DNA from: Dioscorea cayenensis subsp. rotundata
Taxonomy: Eukaryota > Streptophyta > Magnoliopsida > Dioscoreales > Dioscoreaceae
NCBI RefSeq assembly: GCF_009730915.1
Contig: NC_052487.1
Span: 1 to 64,000 of the forward strand
Direction of reading: 5' to 3'
DNA: 64,000 nucleotides
Shown here: positions 10,701-18,882 of the stretch, one piece after another
Layout: every line of letters begins with the position of its first letter
Numbering within the stretch: position 1 is the first letter of the stretch
Notes under the pieces: generated by a model
Told to the model about the DNA's origin: nothing
What the model saw: the letters and a program-made list of their open reading frames with translations, nothing else
Databases searched by the model: none
Translations under genes and position numbers: made by a program

Positions 10701-12067
10701 ACCTTCATCTTCTTCTACATCCATGTCTTGTGAAGATTTTGGCGGGACCTCAGACACTGTTCCATGTTCTTTCCCTTTATCAGAAGCTGGTCCATCTTCT
10801 TTGGAATCTTCATCAGAAGCAATGGGATTTATATTTGCACTCTTCGGCATTTCTTTTTCTTCTTTATCGCTGTCTGCTTGAAACCCAGCATCAATATCTT
10901 TGCAGTTGTCATCTAAGGAAATCTGAACTCCTGAGGGCGCTACATTAAAAATTTGACCCCCAGCAGTATCAACTGTTTCAGTTGTAACTTGATGCAAATT
11001 TTCATCTTTGGCTTCGATGATGATGCCATTATCATGTGTGGCTGCAGGTGATGGTTGGTTCTGTCCATCTCTGAGTTTTTCCAAGTTCTGAAGGGAAAGT
11101 GGCTCCGAAACCTCCGTCTTGATCAATGTATCATCACATACTTGTTCTGGTGATCCCTCTGCTTCTTTTATTTTTGGAATATGATCAAATGTTATATTTT
11201 CTATCTCCCCATGTATAATCTGTATGGAAACATCATAATTAGGCAGGTATATGGTACGATACTCTATAACACGGAGCTAGAACTCAATTGTTACTCTATA
11301 TTTGCTTAAGTGCAGTGTGGAAATGTTATAACTTAGCGTCAGGAGAATTTCACTAACTACAATTCTACATCCAAATTTTTAGATGGTATCAGCCTATTTG
11401 ATCCATGATGCAAACTTTACTCCAATTTCCTATTGTAAGATATGTGCCTTCATAACTCTTGTCATTGACCTTCCTCTTGGAGCCTAAAGGACCAAGTTCT
11501 GAATAATTCATTGCTGCATCTAACCAACAACTAGAGATTTACTTTCTAGGATTCTGAGAAAATTCATAATCCTGAGAAATGTTCTTTTTTTTTTTCCTTT
11601 TTGATGAAGAAAAATATGGTTTATTGTTGCAATGAAAACTCTGTTTTGCAGTAAGATCAGCACACGGAAAATTGGAACAAATGTTCTAAAGAAACAAGCA
11701 GGATCTATTAAGATCCCTCTTTCTGCTTTCTTATGCCATGAATCTAATCACAGATATGATCCTTGATGTTCACTACAATCTGAATTGCACAACTTCCTCA
11801 TTTAAGAGAAAATGATACTATTAGTTCAGGAAGAAAATGGCTCTAGACATATATCTTTTTCTCTCTTGGAAATACACATGTTTTGGAAAAACAAAAAACT
11901 TGAAACTGGAAGTGATTCAAACATATTTACATTGTGATGATGTGTTATCCCACAACAACCAGGGAAGTAGTGCCGGCAAACACAAAATACAACAGATGAA
12001 AAACACAGATCACAGGAATTCTCACCTTCTCTGAGATTGGTTCCAGCATTCCACCTTCTGCTGCCAT
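1704..12067 (-). CDS. Giant acidic tandem-repeat protein (three exons, about 3,100 residues)
   Basis: I do not recognise the family. Spliced model: exon 1 at 12026-12067 (starts MAAEGGMLEPISEK, then donor GTGAGA); exon 2 at 2157-11219 (9,063 nt, acceptor ATACAG, donor GTAAGT); exon 3 at 1704-1976 (acceptor CTGACAG, stop TGA). All junctions are phase 0. The protein is dominated by Glu, Ser, Thr, Asp and Gln with very little Cys or Trp, and I see no signal peptide or membrane segment, so it is probably disordered. A unique acidic N-terminus of about 350 residues is followed by about 33 modules of 73-80 residues with the core TEEGDAS..xS..EL..L, then a unique C-terminus of about 230 residues plus exon 3. 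Modules fall into three subtypes that alternate, giving a period near 720 bp. Exon 2 is open from 11219 to 7314 and from 6785 to 2157 in one frame, but broken between. Generic 'titin-like' or 'Glu-rich' labels would be compositional only. The last exon boundary is the least certain part. Confidence 0.75.
2052..6785 (-). CDS. Acidic-repeat gene, intact 3' part of exon 2
   Basis: The open frame holds 18 further modules and a unique acidic C-terminal segment. It lies in the same frame as the 5' part of the exon. The Met at 6785 sits inside a module and is not a believable translation start. The last residues before the stop at 2052 are intronic: the exon should end at 2157, where CAG meets GTAAGT and splices to the exon at 1976. 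Confidence 0.75.
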   Translation of the reverse strand: MREEKIEDSPNVESAEPGTKTQDITEEQEETDEGDVSVHMSAGEHLSMKNPAVGISTSTTEAQLQKDDMNGLVPALTEERMEEDEMLIETSNVAPEIPATETDDSVAEQEKATEEGDASLQKSASEELHLPLQIEKSQGPPTREDQHEMGDTREQVPGFAKAHVKEETLKESSNEETGEPGTETQDATEEQNKTTKEGDPSVQLSVTEVHHWQTEKAPLPSKTDDQLHIDGADCTDDQVKEEEKPKESSNTESGEPGTRTQDSTNEQEKTEEGDVSAHVSTCEHLSMGNPPAGISTSTIETQLQEDDVKELAPALTEDRMEEDKKLIETPGIAPEIPATETEDSVEEQEKAIEEGDASLQKSARKEISPVPSTTEDQLKIDDAGQLAPGFVKEHVKEEQNLKESSDSETGKPSTDARDLTEEQYEETEEGDASVETSSHELPHLQFSIENPPVGIITSTTEAQSAEDDVNQSVPASAENRMEEDQNLTESSGAASEEQVAEIHGTLEEQEKATEEGDASARKSANEELNLQLQAQKSPVASTTEDQSEIEDARELALVYVKEHVGEENLKEPFEKPDTKTQDSTEEQDKETEIQDASAQTSAGELPHLQLSSENFPVDVSNEAQLTGDDAQELVPALREDQMEERTNTASEEPGTEIQNPVEVPEKAAEEGDALPHMSLSEEQHLQLQTENSPEPLETEDQPEIDDARELAPGINVEQVREEEKFKESSHAESGETATQIQCSTEEQDKETEEGEASVHMSSGEQWSNEIPPVHDSSWANEVQLTGVDARELVPALSEDRMGNDEKLTESSNAASEEPGNEIQDSVKEQEKASEEEEASAQMSPSEELHLQLPIENSAIPSTTDEVKELAPSQEVTEHEKIKESSNVVSGGPGTETQELTEEQNNETEEGNASVHMSAGELSHSSTENPSVHISASTTEAEVMGDDAKELAPAFTDGVEENENLKKSSNEQSGELSLETQGTTEEQHETTKKGDPSVQLSVTELHYLQTEKSPLPSKTEDQLDIGGSRESAPGYTQDQVIEEEKLEEYSNAESAEPEAQTQDSTEEHEETEERDVSAHVSTCENLSMENSPAGISTSTTEAQLQEDDVKELAPALTEDRMEEDKKLIETSNVTAEIPPAETEDSIEEQEKAIEEGDASLQKSASEELHLPLQIEIQDATEVHDKETAEGDTSAETSASNLPHLQYSTENPPLLIRTTTTTDVQDEIVTESSVVVSKQPVAETQASVEKQEEKAGEGGDSSAQMSNSELPHVQLPTETSPKHTTEGWFETDETRELAPALIEEIVLEQENLQESSNVAPGETGTETQGSTKEQEKANEEGFTSVQTSISELHNLQLSDTTSPKNSHTSATGDKSETDNLGDNVPTWNPKDEASQATSTGTITQETTPDQEIIQQIGETENVLMTNTREVSEIKHAEVKAGIETPSEVNAIERADDLPKEFSEREILGADNEEASDPHPREDEAVAEEGKNLFNPAPEMIAATRTEMESTGNEPFIKNVEENSHDKETINENIEDVTSESIPEHQVSKLKYFLLSNSTKNNILHSSTGKAFKLQSISSP
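2200..10400 (-). repeat. Higher-order tandem repeat, period about 720 bp
   Basis: A landmark on the plus strand, ATTGACAAGTTCTCA or a close variant, occurs near 7370, 8100, 8820 and 9550, and again near 5926 and 6643, spaced about 717-732 bp. Each period contains three related modules of about 220-240 bp. Further left (2,700-5,500) the module order is less regular and copies are more diverged. Confidence 0.8.
6786..7480 (-). pseudogene. Frame-broken segment of the acidic-repeat exon
   Basis: About three modules can be followed by eye against the clean copies at about 8,960-9,640, but with a small insertion or deletion every few tens of bases and several resulting stops. The clean frame on either side is the same one. 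This is either local decay or, more likely given the abrupt edges, residual read or assembly error in a long repeat. Confidence 0.7.
7314..11219 (-). CDS. Acidic-repeat gene, intact 5' part of exon 2
   Basis: An uninterrupted frame runs from the splice acceptor at 11219. It begins IIHGEIENITFDHIPK and continues directly from exon 1. The first roughly 350 residues are unique and very acidic, including an uninterrupted Glu/Asp run. Twelve repeat modules follow. The last 50 residues before the stop at 7314 show local frame slippage: an Arg/Trp-rich stretch replaces the expected acidic sequence, after which the correct module text returns. The true frame is therefore already disturbed from about 7480 downward. 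Confidence 0.8.
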   Translation of the reverse strand: MIHGEIENITFDHIPKIKEAEGSPEQVCDDTLIKTEVSEPLSLQNLEKLRDGQNQPSPAATHDNGIIIEAKDENLHQVTTETVDTAGGQIFNVAPSGVQISLDDNCKDIDAGFQADSDKEEKEMPKSANINPIASDEDSKEDGPASDKGKEHGTVSEVPPKSSQDMDVEEDEGEENEEEIIEKKTSEPEISEKQTSGIEVKLMEDSQTEHEDVSPGFTATMKDTGEEPPTKEEETIDNVDLVPIEESVTTLRNTEIISDNQRATSLDDTETTENDIRALGENQNLKQDVNTAAEEEPKTHELTPASIEERVGGEDEQKASFNAALKEPGVEIEDANEEEEETTSVQRSATELQNIQLPIEESPMPSTTETPDSTEAQDRETEEGEASGQRTTSELPQLQSTIEKSPVHISTPISEHVTHSDTSKSVAVISEERVGEDEKLKESSNTEKEGPGAETQDATEEQHKTTEEGDASAQLPMSELHHLPEKSQVPSKSEDQLDIDAARASAPDYTEEKLEEFPNVESAQPCTQTQDSTEEQVETEEGDVSSHMSTNENLSIENQPAGISTSTAEAPLQEDEVKELAPALLEDRIGDDEKPIETSNVAPEIPAAETEDSVEEQEKAIEEGDASQQKSTTEELHSSLQIDKPPVPSTTEDQLKTDDARELAPGFIKENVKEEENLKESNNSETEEPGTEAQDAAEEQDKTTEKGDASTQLSASELHHLATEKSPLPSKTEDQLDIDGARELTPDYSEDQMGEEKLEESPNVESAEPGAKTQDSTEEQEETDEGDVLAHMSTDENLSIENHPAEISTSTAEAPPQEDEAKELAPALTEEDETLIETTNVSQEIPATETEDSVSEQEKATEEGDASFQKSASEEIHLPLQIEKSQGPSTSEDQLETGDARELAPGFAKAHVKEQETLKESTNEETGEPGTETQDVTEEQNKTTEEGDASAQLPMSELHHLPERSPLPSKTEDQDIVGARESAPDYTQDQVIEEEKLEESPNVESAQPCTQTQDSTEEQEETEEGDVSSHMSTGENLSIENQPAGISTSTAEAPLQEDEVKELAPALLEDTIGGDEKPIETSNVAPEKPATETEDSVEEQEKAIEEGDALQKSASEEVHSPLRMDKPPVPSTTEDQLKTSDARELAPGLIKENVKEEENLKESNNSETGEPGTEAQEAAEEQDKTTEKGDASIQLSASELHHLPTEKSPLPSKTEDQLDIDGARELAPDDSEDQMIEEEKLEESSNVELETKCAQTRDLARRTRNRGRRWPQSHVYRENLSIEKSPRGISTSTAEAPMQEK

Positions 12068-14900
12068 TGCTGAACAAGATTGCTTCAGTCAGGGTGAATG
12101 AAATGGCTGGAGAAGCTTCTTTTCCAGGAGGGATATAAATGAAATTCCGAAAGTAAGTGTCATCAACACTGACATTTCATTTCCTATTTTTCTTTGAACT
12201 GCCTAAAATGCCATGCTCATGGCAATAGTGACAAAAATAATGCACATATAATTGCAAAGATTTACATAAACGGGACCATTAAGTTAGGTGAAAGTAATTA
12301 TCTTTTGAGCAGTAGATCACAGAATGTGATTGCTTAGCATGAGATGACAAAATGCCACCTGTATTAAATGTTATATTTAGCTTTTGGCCATATGCAAGGA
12401 CCTCTGGTTGGTTAATAGAGTTCCTTTTGGTTGGTTCTGCAGCCTTTTTCTTGTGGAATTACAAGTGAGCCCAATGCCTCCCCCCCTCTCTCTCTCTCTC
12501 TATTATTAATGAACAACAACACCATTTCATTTTGCTTCCACCTTTGTGAGACAATTCTAATTATTCTACTTTTGTCAGAAGGTAGCTTTTCTCCCCCAAA
12601 CAAAAGGCTAGTCATTCTTCTTTCCATTCTATGAATAGTAAGGACCTTTAAATCAAATCTATCATGAAATCCATGGCTTCTGATGAGGCTAACATTGTCT
12701 TTTTGTTCAGGGTCACATTTAACTGAAGATAAAGATCCTTTATTTCCACCAATGACTTTTAAAATTAAGTGGAATTATTTATATATCACTTTGTATTAGT
12801 CCTACAATAATTAAAACTTATTCTGTCATTGTTATCTTGGAAGGCTGCAGCATTTAAAGAAAACCTTACATTACATGATAATGATGATGCCAATGACAAT
12901 TCAAGACTAAATAAAGATAATCAGGGTAGTTATAATTCTTTTTTGAATGCTCGTTGAAAGTGTTGCCCATTATCATATATGGTCACTATGTCAAACGTAT
13001 GCGTAATGAATACTTCCCTGAATCTAGTTTATACAACCACAAATTTCATTTTATTTAACTAATACTTAAATTGCAAATTCTTCAGACAAGTCATTTTTTC
13101 TATGGTTATCCTCCTGCAGAATAATAATTTTTGGCAGAATGCCCCGCCTTACACTGCCAATCAAATCTGACCTGGCTTTCGTCTTTGTTCAGCCATCTAG
13201 GATGAAGACTTCATATTGATATTTTCTTTTTCCAGATGGAAAACCCATCTTCATCCTCATAACAAGGTATGAAACATGCTCTTGAAACATTTAATTCCAA
13301 TATCTTAAACTGTCTTTTCTTTCTGTTAGGAACACATGATGTTACAAATCCTTTGGAACTGTTTATTGTTTGATAGATTTGTTTGGGAAATTATCAAATT
13401 ATGCCAAAAAACAATAGAAAAAGAACCAAATAAAAGGGAATAATAGAACATCAACTAAATTATCTTTATAGTTCAGGAGGCAAAACAAAACAAGGACCAT
13501 CTCAATCTAGCACCGACCATGCTAAAGTTATACTGTCAGCATGTGCCACCCCTGCTTTGTGACTAAACAGTCAGGCCCCAAGAACAAGTGGGCTTTGATT
13601 GACACTTTTGATAAGGAGAGCCATGAATCAATAACTCCATTGAATACCATATATATATATTTTCTCTCTCTCTCAATCATATTATACGAAAAATGATTGT
13701 CATAGTGTTGCAAGTTTCATGGTTCCTTGTATTAATATTAATTGGCCATGAGAAGAGATTGGTGAACATGTGGGGGAGCTTTAGTCTTTGATGCACTTTA
13801 GCTGTAGGAGGCCATGTGGAATAATATTAGTTAGGGTGCATAGTCCAAATGGTTGCCCTGGTGCCATGTCAGTGACACCTATAGAATCCCAAGAGGTGTT
13901 ACTAAATCACTCAATCATATGTTAACTCTTTCCATGCATTTGAAGGGCGTCCACCATGACATCAATTTGAAGTTGTTGGTTCTGACTTGGCTTATAATTA
14001 AAGTGTATGTTTGATAATGATTTGTTTTAATATTATGTTTGGAGGTTGGAGCTTATTAGTTGATTCATTATTTTGGGTAGACAGATTGTCAAATGTCACG
14101 CTTTAACTGTTCTAAAAATGGTCTTATTTTTTGGGTTAGTTCATGATCAAAATGACATGAGTACATTGAACTCTTTGCTAAGTCTTAATACGTAGGTTGA
14201 TGATTTTTGAATCGTATGGGTGCTAGGACTTTCAAGTTAACTGAAAGGGACTGACTGATGCTATTAGTCAATTGAGTGCAGCTTTGAAATTCATCTACAT
14301 TCTAAAAAAGCCGCCCTGTTATATTCCTCTTCATTCTCAACACAGGCTTAATTGCCGATAATTTTCTTTGGTTCATACATGTTGTGATTATGACCTTTCA
14401 TTTTTTTTATCTTGATTCCGTATAGGAATTGAAATCTTCGAGGATCATAGAAAGTATAGAGATATTAATAATTCATACAATCCTAAGTATACAAGCTAAG
14501 TATACATAAATCCAAAAGAATATCCAGCTAATCAAGTTTTGCGAAGAACATAGGTACATATTCTGATGCATGTTGATGCTGGGATGTGTTGAGTAAAGGG
14601 TTTAATTAAATATTCACATTAGTGTTGATGCATTTTAATGTCATGATGTCTCAATGAGAGCTTTGGGCATAGAATGACTCGAGAAAGAGAGGCCATGCCC
14701 AGAATTTAGAGGTGGCCTCAAGAGCAAGACAATAATATCTCATCATTTCAGGCAACTCCCTCATGAGCATGCTAGTGCTATTCATAAACCATAAATATAT
14801 CAAAAATGCAAAGTGACCTACATAAATACCGGATTTGAAATAATTATATATAATCATGTCAACAACTAGTAGAGAAAATCCAAGCCCCGTGATCCTTCAT
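12068..14900. other. Upstream and intergenic DNA, no gene seen
   Basis: This is AT-rich non-coding sequence upstream of the acidic gene. It contains a short CT microsatellite near 12485-12500 and a TA/CT run near 13650-13675. A 69-codon minus-strand frame at 14651-14857 looks more protein-like than the rest but was not recognised. No RNA gene or clear promoter element was found. Confidence 0.5.
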
Positions 14901-14904
14901 TACC

Positions 14905-17900
14905 TTCTATTCATATCATGCTCATAAAATTGCAGACATGCTTCAACAACAGACTTGAGAGAATTATAACCATTATACTTGCTTTTAAGACTGGTTCTCT
15001 CCCTTTTGTGCATCTTGGAGTGCTAATCTCCTCCAAGAAACTTCCAAACATTCATTTTGATTCCATGATTGATCGAGTTGAGAATTTAACAAAGGTCTGG
15101 GATCACAATCACATTTCCTCAGCTGGCAAAACTACTTTGATCAACTCTTCTATCATGTCAATTCCCCTGTACTACCTCTCTGTTTACCCAATTCCTGACT
15201 CTATCTTAGATCGAATTTCCAAAATAGCCAGGCATTTCTTTTGGTCCAAAAGTGGCAATCGAAATGGTATTTGCTCAGTATCTTGGGATGATGTTACACT
15301 CAATAAGACTGAGGGGGGCCTCTCTATCAGAAATCTAAAGTTCTCTAAAATCTCCCTTATGTCCAAGAATGTCTTTAATTATCTTAACTCTACTAATCTC
15401 AATTGGGTGGACATTGTTCGACATCTTCATATCAATGATCATTGGGATTTTGATAAGTTGCATACTATCTTTGGGAATCACTTGAACTCTCTTTTTCTGA
15501 ATGATAGTGCTATAAATGTCCCTAATGTGTGGGTTTGGCTCCCTGATTCAAAAAACTTGACACATTCTGCTTAAGTTTATTCCTATCTGAACCTTGAAGC
15601 CGCAAAAGAGCATTCTTGGGAAGGTTGGACTCATCTTTGGAGGCTAAATGTTGCTCCCCGAGCTAAGCATTTTGTTTGGCTCATGCTCAAGGGCAAAATC
15701 AAGACTCTTGAATACTTATACTCTTTGAACTTAGGTCCCCAAGCTTTATGCCCTATGTGTGGCCTTGACAGGGAAACAATTGAGCATATTTTTAATTTAT
15801 GTCCTAAGGCTCAACTCATCTGGTCCAACATTAGTTCTATCATAAAGAAAAATATTTTCTTCCCGTCAGGCATTTCTTCTGGTTTATGGCTGTTAGCTTG
15901 CTTTGCTAACACCTTAGTTTTTATGAAGTCAATTATTGCTGCAAGTGTATGGTTTATGTGGATAACTCGTTGTAACTTGATCTTTCGAAATGAAGTGCCA
16001 AATTATTCTCTGATTGCTTGCAGAGTTTTCACTCATGTAAAGGAATTTTCCACAGCTAATCTTCCCCAACAAGGTAAGTGCATGATTTTTAATAATTTTT
16101 CATCAACTGATGGCCCTTTCTTATTCCTTGCAGGTATTAGGAGAGACAATTCTACTGATGGAGCAGCTGGCTTCATAATTTCAGACTATAACTCCTCAAT
16201 TTTGATGGCGGGCTTCTGTCCAATTGCTAATTCCTCAAGGATTGGCATTGATGCTAAAGCATTACTTATAGCTCTTCAAATCATTGTCAACAATTACTCA
16301 AGTCTTCAGCACATTTTCATTACCAGTAAAGACCTTCAAGTTGCTTTAAATTCTGAGGATTCAAGTCTTCATTGGCGGGTAGATCCGTGGGTCAAGCATA
16401 TTAAGGATATTCTTCATGACCTTGGAAATCCAGAAATTCATGTTATCCCCCATAATTGGAATGCAGCAACTCATAGACTGGCCATTCATGGTCTCAGTCT
16501 TCATAGTCTCACTTTGTTTTCCAATCCTTTCTGATATTTCCAAAGTTGTTAGGAAATTCTTTTGGAATAGGAATGGAAATGGAAAGGGCATCCATAATGT
16601 GAGTTGGAGTATTTTAACAGAAGGTAAGTCTAAGGGGGGCTTAGGTATTAAGAACCTCAATCTTGCTAAACATTCTCTCATGTCTAAAAACATCTTCAAA
16701 TATTTAAACAAACATGATTGTATTTGGGTCGATATCTTACTGAACAAATATGGGACTATTAATTTTTGTCAAGACTCTGTGCCGGCTAAATGTTCTTGGT
16801 TCTTTAGGGGTCTTTGTAAATCAGCAGTTTTTATTAAATATCATTGCAAAATTAACAAAGTTAACCCTTTGAGAACATCCCTGCTCTGGGATCCCTGGTT
16901 ATATGATATTCCTGTCGCTTTAAAACCCACTTTCCTTAATATGGAAGTTGATTTTGATGCAATTTCTTTCTCTGATATCATTATTAATGAACAATGGTCT
17001 ATTCTGGATATTAATCATATTTTTGGTAACAATGCTGGGCATTTACTGTGTTCTCCTATTGCTATTGATTACAACTCTGAGAATCATTGGACCTGGTTTT
17101 CTGTTGAATCTCACACTAAAATATCTTCTGCTGTTTATCATACTTTGAACAAGCAATCTGTTTGTTCTGATGATTGGGATGGTTGGAACATTGTTTGGCA
17201 TATTCCAGTTGCTCCTAGAATTAAACACTTTATTTGGCTATGCTTGAGAGGTAGGCTTTCTACATCTGCTTTTCTTCACAGCATTCACCTTGGTCCTGAT
17301 AGCTCTTGTGTCTTTTGTGGTTTACAACGTGAGACTACTGATCACCTGTTCTGCCAGTGTGATAGAATCCTAGCAATTTGGGATCAGGTTAATTGTCTGT
17401 TTAATTTATCTATTACATTCATTAATGGTTTTTCCTCAGGCAATTGGGTCACTGATTACAGGCATTCTGCATATACTTTAGCATTAATTGCCGCCTGTGC
17501 TTGGTTCATTTGGTTGTGCCGTTGTGATTACATCTTCAGGGACATTCGTCCCATTTTCCTTAACATTGTTCTCAAGGCTGCTGCTCATGTGGATGAGTTC
17601 TACTGGAGCAATTATGTGCTAATGGGTAGAAAACTATTGCTGTCTAACTTCTCCTCTGCCGATGACAACTTCTTGTTCACTCATGCAACAACAAATCACA
17701 CTCTTAAGGTAAATTCGGTTGGCTTTTTCTTCTCCTCAGCTAACTATAAAATCTCCTTTGCTGGCAGCTCCTCCCGCCAACTCTCGGACATCATCTTCGC
17801 CCTGATCCTTGCCATTGAAGTTGCTCTCCAGATTGCTTTGGATCTTCATATCCCAGTGAAACACATTCTCTTCGACCACGCTGCAGTCATTCATCTTCTC

Positions 17901-18226
17901 CAATGCTTTGATCACGTCTCGTCTTGGAGAATTGAAGCACAAGTAAACAATTTGAAATTCCTTCTTGACGTGCGGGCATCCTCATATTCATATCATCCCC
18001 TCATTTGTCGATTATCCGGCAGCGAATCTAGCTTCGTATGGCATGCTTCATCAACATCTTAATTTGTTTTTGTTTGGCAAAGACCTCCCATTTTGGATTA
18101 TGAAATCGTTTAGAAAGTTTGGTTTTTTCTTTTAACTTGTTTCTATTATTTTCCTCAGTCTGTAGTCTTGTTCTTCTTGATTTAATTTCAATAAATTAGC
18201 TTCTCCTTTTGGAGAGGTTCTTCCAA
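14905..18226 (+). mobile_element. Two fused 5'-truncated LINEs (RNase H lineage)
   Basis: The first copy begins inside the reverse transcriptase and continues through the RT C-terminus (to a stop near 15574), the zf-RVT cysteine region (CPMCGLDRETIEHIF) and an RNase H-like domain to about 16530. There it switches abruptly to a second copy, which restarts at the 'DISKVVRKFFWNRNG' segment. The second copy repeats the same order and ends at 18062. A 3' UTR with TTCAATAAA and a poly(A) run at about 18224-18235 close the pair. Several stops and frame breaks make the first copy non-functional. Confidence 0.85.
16530..18062 (+). pseudogene. LINE ORF2 C-terminal part: RT end, zf-RVT, RNase H-like
   Basis: One long open frame contains the RT C-terminal segment, then zf-RVT with CVFCGLQRETTDHLFCQC (Cys and His of the zinc-binding region), a Trp-rich stretch and an RNase H-like end. 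The catalytic core of the RT is missing because of 5' truncation, so this is transposon debris, not a host gene. The open frame extends upstream to 16416 only by accident, running through the previous LINE's tail. Confidence 0.8.
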
Positions 18227-18239
18227 AAAAAAAAACAAG

Positions 18240-18882
18240 GAAGAGAACTACCTCACTGGCTCATGAAGTGCCTCTCTGTTTGTCTAAACCCCATCTGTTT
18301 AGAACTTGTTTTACACATGGCTTGCCTGTGCCTAGGAACTTGGCAATGCCGACTTCCAAGCCCTGGCTATTTGAAACACCTGAAATTGGTCTTGGACTCA
18401 CGCATGCTCATAACATGCACTATATAGAGAGATGCCTCAATTAAATAATTATACTAATGATTTTCATCTAAGAGCACAGAATGCATAAAAAATTTAAGTG
18501 GCTTGGCAATAGCTCAACTATGTCTGCCACATCTTAGCTACATACAAATTTTACCATCATGATAAAATTTAGATTACATAATAAGAACAATGCCTAAGAG
18601 TTCTTAAAGAAACCAAGGAAAACACACAACATAATGTACATGAGTTATTGCAAATAGTGGAGAAACTCTTAAAGAATTTTGAATAATAGACGACAAACGC
18701 CCTTTTTTATGAATATAAACAATACTAAACAGTACTAGAACCCGGATGTATAGTATATGTACAGTAACTCTTAAAGAAATTAACTAGGGGAAACACACAA
18801 AATAATGTACATATATATGAGTTCTTGCAAATTAATGCTTATTACACACCATAGATCAGAAAGAAAGTACCCATAGAACTTC
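18240..18882. other. NLR1 downstream flank, duplicated at 48.4 kb
   Basis: This is non-coding sequence downstream of NLR1. Long stretches match 48,425-48,960 nearly base for base, for example the run around 'cttgcctgtgcctaggaac'. It was therefore part of the duplicated block. Confidence 0.75.

Noticed and set aside
2160-10948. Many plus-strand open frames rich in Leu, Phe and His/Gln opposite the acidic exon
   Set aside because: They are the antisense of an acidic tandem repeat, recur with its period, and have no splice signals or independent support.
14651-14857. Minus-strand 69-codon frame with a fairly protein-like sequence
   Set aside because: It might be an exon scrap, but I recognise no family and saw no clear splice partners.
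16416-16530. Start of the long frame at 16416-18062
   Set aside because: The first roughly 38 codons are the previous LINE's RNase H tail read out of frame; the real LINE segment starts near 16530.
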